A DNA stretch of 64,000 bases from Selaginella moellendorffii (GCF_000143415.4 NW_003314279.1:1540457-1604456); one strand, 5' to 3'; shown: positions 45,336 through 59,860, counted from the stretch's first letter. Notes: generated from the sequence alone by a model not told the origin. A program made the numbers and translations.

Positions 45336-48300
45336 TCATCGGTTCTGGAAGTTGAAAACTTTGATGCAGATGGCGAAGCACACCGCGAAGACGACGACGA
45401 GGCCGACGTGAACTCCGGCCACGACGCCCAAGAAGTCGTGCCTGAACCCAAAGTTGGACCTCAAGAAGCGCTCCACGGTCGTCTCTTCGCCGTCGGCCCG
45501 GAACAACGGCGTGGTGACATCTCCAAGCTGAGACGTGAAGAGGCCGTAGAGAGACCACGCCGGTGGCGACGCCCAGTAGTACCACCTCCACCACACTGGA
45601 ATTGCCTGAGAGACACCAAGAAACAAACCAAAGTGTTAAGAAATCGGAAAAGAAATGTGTGGAATTCATGAACTTACGGGTCGAGGGATGATGAAGCCAG
45701 AGAACAGGTTCCAGATTGTGTAGAATGCCGAGGATACGATGGCTGCAATCTGGTCGTTGGGTGTCAGCGCCACCGTCACCATGCCGCAGAGCGTGAAGTA
45801 GAGGAACGTCATGTACAAGAAGAAGAGGAACCACAAGAACTTGGCTGCTGTCCATTCCAGCTGCATCGTCGCGTACACAACGAGTCCATACGAGAAGGCT
45901 TGCACGAACACGTAGGGAATCTCGATCAGGACCTGGACGCACAGAGTTTTCCTTGATGAGTCAAACGAAATCTGAAGAGTCGGATGTATGCCTTACCTGA
46001 GCAAAAGCATATGGAAGGGGAGAGTACATTCCAGCGGCTCTTTCTCGATAGTAGACCGTTCGCTCAATAGCAACGACCGGCTGCACTCCTGATGAATTGC
46101 TGAACCCAATGAAGAGCACAGCAGCGTATATAGATCCCATCAGATTAAAGAGGTCTTGTTCTCGTGATCTGCTCACAAGAGAAAGGCAGGAGTCAGAACC
46201 AACGCTCGATTGAACTACGCAACGTTTACCTTTTGGAGCCGATGTCCCAAAACATTGTGCCAAATATTATCGCGACAACCAAGGTGAAGAACATGCGAAC
46301 CAGAACGTAGTATGGATTTTTCCAGTATGACTGATGTTGTTTCCACAAGCATCCCATGACCTGTCCGAGGAACGACAGAGGGTATTGCGTTGGAAACCAT
46401 ATGTCCTCCGTGCCGGGAACCGGAGTGCTCAGCTGAGTAATAATAGCTTCATTGTGCCTAGACACACCAGTGGTTTAGCCAAGAAAGAGATAAGGGTCAA
46501 GTGTGCTTACTGGTAGACTGAAGAAGTTTTATAGATGTCCGCAAAATCTACTCCCAGACGACTCTCCACGTCTGCAGCGGTAACCTCTAACATCCATGTA
46601 GCTGGATTGTATCCTTCTCTTATGTTAGGAACACCGCTAATACCCTGGGGAAATTAATCCATATAAATCATCTCAAGTCTGCAAGAACAAAGCAAGCGAC
46701 TTACCTGGAAGTATTCAACAAGTTTGTGCGAGTTCTTTCCCAAGGAACCTGCGTAGATAACGCGCCCTCCGCGTTTCATCAACAGAAGCTGGAGAAAGCA
46801 GGCAGGTTTTCAAGAGAGTTTGCAAGGTAATAATCGCGTACCTCATCGAAGGCCTCAAAAATGTCAATGCTAGGCTGATGAATGGTGCAGACGACAGTGC
46901 GACCGGTGTCGACAGTGTTCCGGACCGTTCTCATGACAATTGCTGCCGCTCGTGCATCCAGTCCGGAAGTTGGCTCGTCCATGAAAATAATTGAAGGATT
47001 TGCAACGAGCTCCACGGCAATTGTCAGTCGTTTCCGCTGCTCGGTCGAAAGTCCATCAACTCCAGGGAGACCAACCAACGCATCCCGGAGAGGGTTAAGC
47101 TCTACAAGCTCCATAACTTCTTCCACAAACATCTGTTCCAAAACTCACCTTAGAAAACTTGACTACGAAAAACATCTCTCTCCTTACCGTTTTCGTCCCC
47201 TTATCAATGTCATCCGATAGTCGGAGCCAAGCAGAATAAACCAGTGACTCGTACACTGTAACGTTGGGTGAATGAATGTCAGTTTGTTCGCAATAACCCG
47301 AAATCCTAGCAAAAGTAGCCTGGTTTTTGGGATAGCCGGAGATGCGAATGTCGCCTTCAATGTAGCCACCAGTTTTACGCCCGGCTAAAACATCCATGAG
47401 AGTTGTCTTTCCAGCACCGCTTACACCGACAAGTGCCGTGAGAACTCCAGGCCTGAAGCTACTGCTTACGTCGTGCAGCAACTGTAATCTATTTTCTGTC
47501 ACGCCTTGTTGCTTCATTTCCTGTTACAAGTACATTAGAACTCAATATCCTACAAAGGAAATGCGTAAAAGCATACCGCGGGCATGTCAACGTAGTAGTT
47601 AACATGATTGAATGACATTGCTAAAGGTTGAAACGGGAGTATCATTCCCCTTTTAGAATCGGCACCCATTCGACCAGACGTAAGCTCCAGATCTCCTGGC
47701 ATTCGATGTTAGACCATATAATGAAATTTGTGATGGCGCCATTACCTGCATTAGAAGATCTGCCGGATCGCTTTGATTTTGCATGCACTGATCTTTCTGA
47801 GACTTCGCCGGTACGATTCATGTTCTGCTCTTCTAGTATTTCCTCAGACACTACGGCCTGCGGTTTCCCAGGAGCTGTTTGAATATAAAAAATGAGTACC
47901 TACATGGAGAAAAGAAATAGATTCCTACGTACCGCTGAAGTAAGCGAGTGCCAAAGTGAAAACAACGTTGAAGAGAATGGCATAAGCCAACTGAGCACCA
48001 GTTCCAAGCCAATACCAGTTTTTATTGGGGAACAGGCCTCGAGACTCTAGAACTTGGTTGCCAACGGTGGTGGTCTGATTGGCATTTTCGAGAATCTGCC
48101 ATCTTGATGCACTGAACTCGTTCACGGCAAGCGCATTCTGTGCGTACATCATGGGCGACGACCAATATCCCCAAATCCACCAAGGTTCAATGTCCTCTGG
48201 AAATTAAAGACCATATAAGTTGTGCTACCTGAGTATAGTCAATGGATTACCTCTAGAAAGAAGAAAACCACCGAGGACAAGAACTATCAGCAGCGTGAAA

Positions 48301-50902
48301 GAGCCGAAGGTGTTTGCTACAACCATAGTCCGAGAAAGTGAAGCAATGAATCGGAAAAGACCTCCCGACATTTGATGAATTAAGAACATGAGGAGGAACT
48401 GCTGGAAGAACCTGAAACACTCAAACATAAAATATCAACACTATTTCTCATTAAACATCAATGCAACAAACCTGGCGGCACTAGGAGCAAATCCAACCAC
48501 GTAGTACGTCATGCACACCCAAATTGCTGATTCGAGCAGGGACACTGGAATTCGAGTGATCACGTTAGGAAGAGAAAATGCCCACGCAGGAAATAGCATC
48601 TGGTCCCGCTGCTTGTAAAATACTGGAAGGCGCGCAATGGTCATCGACAACTCCGCAAATCCATTAAACATGACCATGATCAGGCCGAAGAACAAGGCTC
48701 CCATGTAGAGACTGCCATCGCCAACAGTTCTGTGATGCATTTCGGTCCGGAGAAACACAGTCATCGTGATTACGGCTATAACAATCAGCTGCATTGGAAA
48801 TTTTAGTATCAGATATATAGATTTTAGTCTTTGATAGCATACCTGAGAACTTTTGAACACGTAGACGAATGAGTTCCTCTTCATCAAAAGTATCTCCCGC
48901 GCCAAGAGAGCCTTGAAAAGCTCCCAGTTACTAAGAGCGTACTTCTGAGTGACAAGAGCTGCCGGATGGCTTTTACTCTTGTCAAAAGGCCGCGCCAATT
49001 CTTCAGCAATGTTCTGACCGACATGGAACTTTTGAAAGGCATCCGCGAACTCCTGGACAGGTATAAATCTGTATGGCATCCTCTTGTCAGCCCAATACTG
49101 TTCCTGGTCTTTCCTTGACGTAACTTCTTGCAAAAAGTCCGCGACACCTTTCCTCGGAGGACATTTAAATCCCTGCGTCTCGAAGAAATCCAACACGAGT
49201 TCCCGGGGCCCCTGATATACAATCTGCCCCTCCGACAGAAGAATCAAGTCGTCGAAAAGCTCAAACGTCTCGGGAGCAGGCTGGAGCAAGGAGATGACCA
49301 TGGTAGCATCGAGCACATGGACAAACTGCCTTAAGCTCTTCACTATCTGAAATGTGGTCGAGCTGTCAAGACCGGTTGAAATCTCGTCCATGAAAAGAGA
49401 CTTTGCAGGCCCAACGAGCATCTCTCCTGCAAAATAAACATTTGTCATAAACAAATCGTGACCAAAACGCTTCCAGGCTTGCAAGTCTTACCTGTAGTGA
49501 CACGCTTCTTTTGTCCTCCAGAAATACCCCTGCGCATGGCGTCTCCGACAACTATATCAGAACAAACGTCCAAACCCAAAATCTGGAAGCGAAAAAATGC
49601 ATGAGAACCGCGAATCCTCTTTGATCACGATCCAAAACACGCTTACCTTCAGCACATAGTCCGTCACAATGGAGGTCTCCTGACCCTCTATAGCCGACGC
49701 CTGTAAGAAGCTCGTAAGAACGCTGCCAACCACAAAGTGCTTATTACCTTCATGAACGCATCAACATCGGGATCCGGTTTGATCTTGGCGTTTTTCTCCC
49801 GTCTTGAAAGCTCCGTTATCATCTCTGACACAAGTTATAAGAAAGTCAATTCCATTTGCACGCCAACCCAGGACGTTGTTTACCATATCTGCTTCCCACG
49901 CCTTGACACCTAGAAGCAAAATCAAACGTCTCCCTCACCGTCAACTCCCCGCTATGCAAGTCGTGTTGGCTTATGTAAGCAGAAGTCCTTTGAGGCACAA
50001 ATTCAGTCAATGTGTGGCCATTGTAGGTGACTCTCCCAGAAACCTGTAAAGTGAAATCTAAGATGAGAACCATCTCCTAAAAGCTGGAGGACTTCCTTAC
50101 CTTGAGGCTTTGGTCCAACTTTCCAGAAAGCGCAAGAAGCAGCGTAGTTTTCCCTGCGTTAGGAGGGCCCAGCAGAAGTGTCATCCTGTAGAGAAGTATA
50201 AGTACAAGATTTTCGCCGAAAGATGCAGCAATTTCATTACCTGGAAGGCTTCACGATACCACTAACGTTGCGCAAAATCGTGAGGACGTGTTTCTTAGAA
50301 GGGAGCAAGTGTAGCTTTCCCAAGATTTGCTGGAAAAACAAATCACAACAAAAAAGTAAGAGCCAGAGAGCGATGAAAAGATTTTTTTGTTAATAGTACG
50401 AACCTGGGACATGTTGATGACAAAGTTAAACAGCGTCGGTAGAGCTCGCTTGCCGACACGTACAGCAGCTTCGATTTGAAGTCCTTCGTACCTCACCTCG
50501 ATTTTGGGAAGGTCTATCCCGACTCTGAGACAATTGTTCCAAGAGTGAGAAGAAACTCGAATCAAAACAGTTCTACTACCTGTCGATCCTTTCCCGGAGC
50601 TTGCGGATGAACATCTCGTTCTCCGTGTCCGTTGTTGCCAAGAGCTTCTCCACAAGATTCCTCCTCTCCACGAGGCCCAAGGACTTGACATCAATGTGCT
50701 CGTGGCGAGTGCTCCCATGCTCGCCCACGTTCTTGATTATGGCCGTCCGGAGGCGATCGTATGTGGGAAGCTTCTCCAGCGCGGCCCATTTCAGGGCCTC
50801 CTCATCGTCCACCTCCCTGACCGAGCTGCGCGAGAAGACATTTTCCGTCCACGATCGCGAGCTCGCCGCTCTCATCAGCTCCACGTCGGTCGGAGCCGCC
50901 AT
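45336..50902 (-). CDS. Full-size ABCG/PDR-type ABC transporter, copy B
   Basis: Paralogue of 26123-31691 with matching exons from ATG 50902 to the stop at 45336. Both nucleotide-binding domains keep Walker A, signature and Walker B, and no frameshift or stop was seen in any exon compared. Amino acid changes are few and scattered: in the region after NBD1 LLAFITM becomes VIAVITM, and the exon before NBD2 ends TKK in A and TKT in B, where the donor reads ACG|GTAAGG. Synonymous changes and intron indels are more frequent. This is the only gene of the duplicated block with two apparently working copies. Whether both are expressed cannot be seen. Confidence 0.9.
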
Positions 50903-51881
50903 CGCTCCGCCCTTTTCCCCTCTTTCGCGATGATCCAATGCAATGTTTTCGGCAATATCTGGAATTCCGGGGCGATGCGACCTACAAAATTCCACCCCCG
51001 ATTCGACGAGCTACCACTAGAAGTCGATTCGATCGAGATCCAGATCCCAGATCCTGGCGCTACATCCCTGGATCGATCGAGCCGGAAGAAATGAGGAGAA
51101 TGGAAAATAGTTTGGGAGCTAGGGCTTTATATAATTGGCCTCTTTGGACCATGGCCGAAAACTTCCACAAACAAGCCCATGCTACTCCATGGAAGCTTCT
51201 CATTTATACGCTTCTGGGCTGGGATTTGATCCGACGGTCCAGACGCTTAACTAGAAAGCGCACGTGATGCTGTGATTTCGTGACCCTCTTCTATGGAACA
51301 TATGGAGAGTCCTCGCCAATAAAAACCTGTTCTAGACAAAGTAGGGCTCTTCTCGACGCCGCCGCACACGCTTTGGCGTGGATGCAAAGTTTTCTTCCCG
51401 GGTTTTTGAGCGAAATTTCGAAATAGAAGCGTTGACAGGGGTGAATATGCTGCGTACACTAGTTGTTTCAGCAATGGAAAAAAAATGGTGGTTGTTTCCT
51501 CGAATTCGACCGGAATCGTTCGGCTATTCAATGTGACCTGATCAAAGGTCTTTACAAATTGTAGTAACTTTTGATTACTGAAGAAATTTTATGTTTACTG
51601 GAGTTATTTTATTCAATATAATTCAACTAGTTTGGAGTCAACTTTGATTTGCGATCTTTGAGCAGCATTCAAGATAGTTTTGCTCGGTGGAAGGAGGTCC
51701 CGTGCTAATGTAAAACACTTCGGTTTACTAGCAGTTTTTTAAGTACAACTTGTGGTAGAGTTTGATCTCATTACTAGCAGCTTTTAAATACAATATGTGC
51801 TGTCATAAGATCTCGCTGCGCTATATGCTAAACATTCGCGTTTGCAAATCAAAAAGCGATTGAGATTCTCATCTTGTAAAC
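50903..51881. other. Intergenic region, ABCG promoter and ELP3 pseudogene 3' side, copy B
   Basis: Counterpart of 31692-32764 with several deletions, including shortened stretches near 51130 and 51480. No gene seen. Confidence 0.5.
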
Positions 51882-54006
<2,125 letters not shown>

Positions 54007-54065
54007 TTGCCGCTAAAACCCTAACCCAAGAACCCTAAAAGAAAAAGTTGAAATATATTTTTGAC

Positions 54066-54566
54066 CAGCCATCGCTCCATTCTAGCCCTAAATTCAAACC
54101 TGTTAATTATTTCTTTTTTTTTCCTTTAAAAATTAAGTTATTTTGAATTTTTTTTTAATCAGTTTTAACAAGTCCATTGCTATTTAAATTTTTGGTTTGC
54201 TTAAGTAAACGTTATAGCGGTCAAACCAGGACCTATTTTCATTCATGGACTGATGTGGTCACAGCAACAAAGCCTCAAAGAAAACACACCTTTCTAGTCG
54301 TAATGTCTACCAAACACGCCACACGCTCAGACTCTGCTCCCCACCTCTGAGGTATCAATCTCCTTTCTCCCCAACCTCGCAAAAACCCTCCCTCAAGATG
54401 TCCCACCACGTCAGCCTGTTCGCCAAGAAGCGCGATACAACCAAAAAATAGAAAAAGTTAGGGTTAGGGTTCGACAGAGTTAAGGCTTTGCTAACTAGTC
54501 ACCGATTCGAACAGCGTTTACTTGTGTGTCCTCAACTCCTAGACTAATGTCACATGCATTGTGTAG
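54066..54566. other. Intergenic region between duplication copy B and gypsy element 2
   Basis: AT-rich, then C-rich around 54330-54400; the 3' LTR of gypsy element 2 may lie here but I could not pair it. A short TTAGGGTTAGGG occurs near 54459. Confidence 0.4.
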
Positions 54567-55700
54567 TCATTTCCTCTTTTTCGAAGGAGAGACTTGAAAA
54601 AACATAGGTCTGATTGAGCGCTCTCTAGGACTTCTAACATTGCTGTGGAATATCAAATTAGAGAATCGTAATTCTGTGGCTAACACTGTCCATGGCATTG
54701 CACTCTCTGTTTGCTGAGCCAAAATTGTCATCTTAGCTTGAGTTGGCTGATCTATTACCAAATAGGGCCCATCGTACCGTGAAGAACACTTCCTTCCTAG
54801 GATGCCTTGCACCACAACTTTGGCCATGACAGAATCTCCAACACCAAAGGGATGATCATTGATTCTTTTTCTTGTAGTTCCTTGAATAACGAGCTTGTGC
54901 CTGTTCAATGTTTGCTCTTGCTCTTTCTTCCAAGATTGGCCTGTGATTCGAGCTTTCTCCAATGTAGTTCTGGGATTCAATACCATCATTGGTTGCGGTG
55001 AGATCTCGCTCAAAAGGTGAAAAACCTGTGGACTCGTGTCTTGTTGTTCTGTAAGCAAAGAGTACTTCCGGCAAATCATTGTCCCACTCCCCTTTCTTGA
55101 GCAAAATATTTACTGAGACCATCTTTTCTAGTGTCTTGTTTAAGCGCTCTACCATGCCATTAGTTGAAGGTTTGAATCGTCCTGTCAGGGTGTGCTTCGC
55201 ACCCATTCTGCAGCACAGTAGGGAGAATGCCTCACTGCAAAACTCTTTTCCCCTGTCAGTAAGGATCTCCTCTGGGACTCCATGTCTTAAGATAACATCC
55301 TCGTAGATAAACTCCACAGCAGTCTGAGTAGATTTGTCTTTTACTGCTCGTGCCTCAACCTACTTAGAGAAGTAGTCCATGCAAACAACAATATATTTGT
55401 TGCCATGTCTGGAGGGGAAGTTGAAAGGTCCAACAAAATCAAGTCCCACCCTTGCAAAAGGCCCTCCAATTGGCAACGGCTGTAATTCTGAGGTTATAGA
55501 TGACCGCATTGGAGCATTAGAGATCTTGCAAGCCGTACATGAGGCTATCACCCGATCAACATCATTCCTCATACCAATCCACCAGTAATGCTGCTGTAAA
55601 TCATCTAGGATCCTGTTCCGTGATAAATGTCCCGATAAAGAGGAAGCATGGTATCTAGCACGAGCTCATCGACCTCATCCCGCTGAACTATCAACAGGTA
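54567..55700 (-). pseudogene. gypsy element 2 integrase
   Basis: The zinc domain reads YHASSLSGHLSRNRI, then LQQHYWWIGM, then ASCTACK (HHCC). The catalytic core includes VGLDFVGPFNFPSRHGNKYI, LTDRGKEFCSEAF and the Glu region STNGMVERLNKTL, giving D, D and E. The tail has VGDSVMAKVVV and SRYDGPYLVI, ending SPSKKRK at 54567. One stop (near 55360) lies between MDYFSK and VEA. Confidence 0.85.
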
Positions 55701-56620
55701 TTGATTCAGCTCTCTTGAAGCGATGTACATTAGCTTGCCATCTAGCACACCAAACTTATCTCTTCCTCAATTGAGTTTTCTCCTCACTGACTTGTCAATG
55801 CCAGGAACAATCTCTCCTGATTCAGCAAAGGCCAAGCGCAGTTTGTATTCTTCGCGATCCATCTGAAGTCCAAAGCAGGGATAACTACCTCAACCAACCC
55901 ACACACTTAAATAATCAAGTCCAAATGGGGATGCTCACGCGGATGGAACTACAACCCAGAACAGGAATGATAAATATTGCCAATACGATTAAACATGAGA
56001 ACTATAGCAAGAAAATTCAACAAGTTTGTGAGACAGTCTAGCTGTGAAAGGCTCTGGATAACCCATCTGCGTTCGAGTTTTGTGAGCCTCTTTTGTAAAC
56101 AATTTCATAGTCATATCCCATTAAGTAAATCGACCATCGCTGGAGACGACCTGAGAGTGATCCTGAGCCTTGAAGAGCCTTGAGTGCTTGGTGATCAGTT
56201 TCGATTTTGACTTGGGTGCCATGGACATAAGCACGGAAGTGTTTGAGTCCCTGTACTACAGCAAGACATTCCTTTTCCGAAATGGAGTAATTTTGCTCAG
56301 CTTTCTGCTATAATAAGCAATGGGATGTTCTGCATTGCCAATCTGTGCCAATATTGCTGATATGGCAAGTCTTGATGCGTCGCACTGCAAAAGCTGCACA
56401 AGATGGATCAATACATTACCAGGCAACCACAATACCTGCAATCAGGATAAGATAATATAGGCTACTTGCACAGCTCCCGCTTTAGTTCTTCAAAGGCGTT
56501 CTGCTGCTTGGCACCCCAAGCGCTCCGACTGCTTTAGAAGCTTTGTCAGTGGCAAGGCCCTTTCTGCGATTTGTTGATAAATCTTCGATAATAGCCAGCC
56601 AGACCAAGAAAGGCTTTAAT

Positions 56621-56669
56621 CTGCATCGAGACATTAGAGTTCCAAACACACGAAGGAGAACTCATGTAC
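56621..56669 (-). other. Intron-like gap 2 in gypsy element 2 pol (49 bp)
   Basis: Begins GTACATGAG and ends GATGCAG on the minus strand. Removing it joins PEGKK-(TAG) to IKAFLGLAGYYRR in frame; the TAG is CAG in the likely ancestor, giving the familiar KKQ-FLGLAGYYR block. Confidence 0.6.
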
Positions 56670-57084
56670 CTACTTCTTTCCCTCAGGAATAGGAAACTCC
56701 TTCACTGCTGATATTTTCTCTACCAGATACCACATGTCCAAGAAACTTAATTTCGCGCATGAAGAAGTGACATGTTTTTGGCTTAATCTTCAGACCTGCT
56801 GCTTTCAATCTATAAAATACCTTTCTGAGGTCTGTGATGTGGCTACATACTCCCCGAGAATAGACATTAACGTCGTCTATATAGACAAGTGACGATTCCC
56901 ATCTGAGCGTACCAAGGACACGGTCAATAAGTCTTTGAAAAGTAGCACTCGTGTTACATAGCCCAAAAGGCATGCTTTTGAACTGGTACAAACCATCCCG
57001 GCATGTAAAAGCTGTCTTTTCCTTATCCTCTTCTCTCATAGGCACTTGCCAGAATCCAGAGGCTAGATCAATTGCGGAAAACAC

Positions 57085-57133
57085 CTGAGTTACAACACAT
57101 AAGTACCAGCATACCTCTCTCTCAGACATCTAC
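57085..57133 (-). other. Intron-like gap 1 in gypsy element 2 pol (49 bp)
   Basis: Begins GTAGATGTC and ends AACTCAG, contains stops and is not a multiple of three. Removing it joins LAGAQ to VFSAIDLASGF in frame, the normal continuous RT sequence. Confidence 0.7.
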
Positions 57134-57901
57134 CTGTGCACCAGCAAGCTGGTCGAGTGTATCATCTATTTGTGGTAGTGGATAAACATCACGCTTAGAA
57201 ATGGAGTTCAACTTGCGATAATCAATGTAGAATCTGGTTGTGCCATCCTTCTCGACGAGAACCACTGGCGATGCCCAGGGTGATGATGAAGGCTCAATTA
57301 CGTCAGCATCTAACATTTCCTTAATCTCCTTGGAAACAATCTTCCACTGTTTGGGAGTTTCACGGTATGCATGCTGCTTGATAGGCCTGCTTGAGGAAGT
57401 ATGGATCTCATGATGAAGCATATCAGTTTTGCCCAGGTCAAGAGTTCCAGTACTAAAAATCTCCTGATATTGCCACAGCAACTCATCAAATTCAGAAACG
57501 AGATCCGTACCTGAGAGCATATCTCCAACTTTTAGTTCTCCTTTTATCCTCCCAAGGAATTTTAGAGCCTCCTCATCTAGTGGCAGCTTTTCTGACGACA
57601 TACAGCTCACTCCCCCAACATAATTTTTGAATGGTTCTGGCAATCCAAGAGCATCCAAACCATAAGCAGCTGTATAGCACACAATGTCTGAGATATCTTT
57701 GCATGCTGCCTCGGCTATAGGATCACCCAACTTGACGTGCACTGTGGAGGTTGTCAAGTTTGCCATAAGGATGTCAAGCTTGTCCTTATATGCAGAACTA
57801 ATTATTCCATTAGCTGCCTCTCTAGAGTGCCTGATATGAGGACCACAAGTGATGAACGTTCCCTTGCAGCAACAAATAAAGAATTGTGTTGGGACAAATG
57901 C

Positions 57902-57958
57902 CTACATGTACTGGGCATGAATACATGCAGCATGGAACAAAACAAATTAAATCACAAC
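57902..57958 (-). other. Intron-like gap in gypsy element 2, protease to RT (57 bp)
   Basis: Begins GTTGTGATTT and ends CATGTAG, with in-frame stops. Removing it joins IPPMS-(TAG) to AFVPTQFF. Again the last codon before the gap is TAG where CAG would be expected. Confidence 0.5.
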
Positions 57959-58612
57959 CTATGACATAGGAGGAATCGTAATGTCTGCGTCCGCTTTTAG
58001 TAGCACCACCTTTTGATCAACCAAAAATACTTTGTTTGCAATTGCCTCTGCAAAGAGCAACCACAGCTTGTGAGGCAACATCAATCTGGATGCCATGTTA
58101 CCTTTGCATGGCTCCTTCCACAGATACATCCCTTGCTTGATTGGAGCAAATGTTTTAAACTCGGAAGTGCAACAAAAGGCTTTGTGTGAAGATTCAGGTT
58201 TAAGCAGACCCCCCAACTTCACAGGTCTGTGACCATTGGAGAAAGTGAGTTGCCTCTCCCTTATTTCAATCTTTGCACCTATAGCATCCATCCAATCAAG
58301 TCCCAACAGTGCTGCATTTGCACAAGTGACTATACATGTCATCCTCACTGCTGTGTTCCCAACCTTCAAATCAAGGTTGACTAGACCTCGAGGTGTATAT
58401 AGCTCATCATTGACCATGTGTATACGTATGTGATGACAAGGGCATACCACCTTGGAGGCCTCAGTTACCCACTTTTCTAGCACTGTTGTCACTTCATAGC
58501 TTGTGTCCACCATGGCCACCACTCTCTTAGAGAAATCTGAGTTCAACCATAGAGATAATGAATTGATCTTCTTTTGGTCCACCATATCATGACCACAACA
58601 AAATTTTGTGAC
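57959..58612 (-). pseudogene. gypsy element 2 protease-like region
   Basis: Contains VAMVDTSYEVT near 58510, in place of the usual DTGAxx(T/S) active-site triplet, and LLGLDWMDAIGAKIEI near 58290, the conserved second block of retroviral-type aspartic proteases. The Gly to Ser change in DTS may reduce activity. The region is cut on its upstream side by the Cassandra-like insertion. Confidence 0.7.
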
Positions 58613-58617
58613 TGTAG

Positions 58618-59155
58618 TGTAAGCAATCAAAGAGAACAACTTAAAAGACAGTCCATAGGGTTCAAATATAGAGGGAAAGGGCCCATGAATAAAAGTGCAT
58701 CCCTTTTTCCAATTGGTTAATGGTCTTGGGATATTTGGGTTAAGCGTTCTAGGGTTTAAATAGTACTGGGTTGGGTGACCTCCCGGGAAGTCCAAATTCA
58801 AAATCTTACATTTGGTATCAGAGAAGTCTCAAGTTTGATTCTGTTGGTTAGTTTAGGGGAATCACATTTGAGATTAACATTTGGCAAGTTTAGTTTGCTT
58901 CTGGCTAGGCTAGACCCGAGGGGTAGGGTGTCAAGAGAGCAAGGCTCTCGGGAGAGATGCGGCTCTCAACTTCCATTCACGAGGGCGTGAATTTGCAAAG
59001 GAGCATGATGGATTGTAAATAACCAAAGAGAACGGCTTGAGAGACGGTCTATAGGGTTTAAATATAAAAGGAAAGAGCCCATGAATATTTGGGGTTAAAT
59101 GTCCTTAGGTTTAAATAATACTGGGTCCCAAGAAGTCTAAATTCAAAAGCTTATA
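58618..59155 (+). mobile_element. Cassandra-like TRIM, element 2 (3' LTR shortened)
   Basis: 5' LTR 58618-58810 (193 bp, TGTAAGC...CTTACA), primer site TGGTATCAGAGA two bases later, internal part with the shared CCCGAGGGGTAGGGTGTCAAGAGAG block, 3' LTR 59014-59155 (142 bp, two internal deletions, end TTATA). The target duplication TGTAG is perfect at 58613-58617 and 59156-59160. The 5S-like segment is complete in the 5' LTR (58739-58793) but in the 3' LTR about 11 bp of box C are lost. It sits between gag and protease of gypsy element 2, in opposite orientation. Confidence 0.88.
58739..58793 (+). promoter_or_regulatory. 5S rRNA-like promoter region in Cassandra-like element 2
   Basis: GTTAAGCG, TAGTACTGGGTTGGGTGACC and TCCCGGGAAGTCC in the 5S order; box C is identical to that of element 1. 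Confidence 0.8.
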
Positions 59156-59160
59156 TGTAG

Positions 59161-59860
59161 AAAGAAGGGTAGGGTATCCATTATTTGCGTCTGACCCTTG
59201 CACAAGCGCAAGCTCTAGTTTAAATTCTCTTCCGAAGACTTTGCTTTAAGGGCCTCAACTTACCGGTTCAGGTCATTGTGTCACTTCTCTAGGTCAGCAA
59301 TGTAGGTACAATCATGCTGAATGTGGCCCTCTTTCCCACAAGTGTAACAACCAATCCTTTTGCTAGGTCCCTTGTCCCTTTCCCCATCAGTAGGTGCCAA
59401 CTGCTTGACACCACTACCTACCCTGGAACCATTGGTATATCTGTTTTTTTTTAGACCAGTTACCTCTCAAGAAAGTCTCACCTCTTTTGGCATCATGGTG
59501 GTATTCCTCTGGCTCTCCTGAGTCATCACTCTCTTGTACCTATGGCTGAGCAACACATGTTGTAATTGCTTTGGGTTTCCACTTTTTTAATGCTTTTGCT
59601 GCCACAGAAAGCAATTTGTCCATAGATCTCATTTTTGCAGTGATCAGATAAGGCTGCAAATCCTCACGAAAGCCTCAATAAAAAGCTTGCTTCACCATCC
59701 TTTCTACCTTTTCAATGTCATTAGAGATATATGTGGCAGCCCGTTATAGAACAGCCCAATATTGCTGCACAATTTTGCCCTTTTGATAATTTTTTGTATT
59801 GATAAGTTCAAAGGCTTTATCCTCTAGATCCCCAATGATGAAGAGCCTCCTGACCAAAGC
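59161..59860 (-). pseudogene. gypsy element 2 gag remnant
   Basis: A CCHC zinc knuckle CYTCGKEGHIQHDC (CX2CX4HX4C) lies near 59310-59350 on the minus strand. Upstream, ISNDIEKVERMVKQAFY and FREDLQPYLITAKM resemble a retrotransposon gag core, with a stop between. Confidence 0.7.

Larger units (their letters stand above)
56040..57900 (-). pseudogene. gypsy element 2 reverse transcriptase and RNase H with intron-like gaps
   Basis: The upstream part runs FVPTQFF... to SSPWASPVVLVEKDGT, RKLNSISKRDVYPLPQIDDT and DQLAGAQ. After a 49-bp GT-AG gap it continues VFSAIDLASGFWQVPM, FGLCNTSATFQRL and the active site VYIDDVNVYS. After a second 49-bp gap comes IKAFLGLAGYYRRF. RNase H shows LLQCDASRLAISAILAQ, YYSRKLS and ends GSQNSNADGLSRAF. 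The RT to RNase H junction (56390-56470) is irregular and may hold a damaged third gap. Confidence 0.85.
54567..59860 (-). mobile_element. Second Ty3/gypsy retrotransposon, minus strand, with intron-like interruptions
   Basis: Reading leftward from about 59860: gag with zinc knuckle (near 59330), protease-like region, reverse transcriptase, RNase H, integrase and tail. This order marks Ty3/gypsy. It is a different family from element 1: its RT and integrase motifs differ. LTRs were not identified. Coding capacity is rather well preserved except for several TAG or TGA codons. Three GT-AG stretches (57902-57958, 57085-57133, 56621-56669) interrupt otherwise continuous pol motifs. A Cassandra-like TRIM is inserted at 58613-59160. 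Confidence 0.85.

Noticed and set aside
54455-54475. Telomere-like TTAGGGTTAGGG
   Set aside because: Only about two units, plant-type telomere repeat is TTTAGGG, and nothing around it suggests an interstitial telomere.
58236-58990. Plus-strand open frames at 58236-58433 and 58775-58990
   Set aside because: The first is antisense to the gypsy element 2 protease region; the second lies within Cassandra-like element 2.
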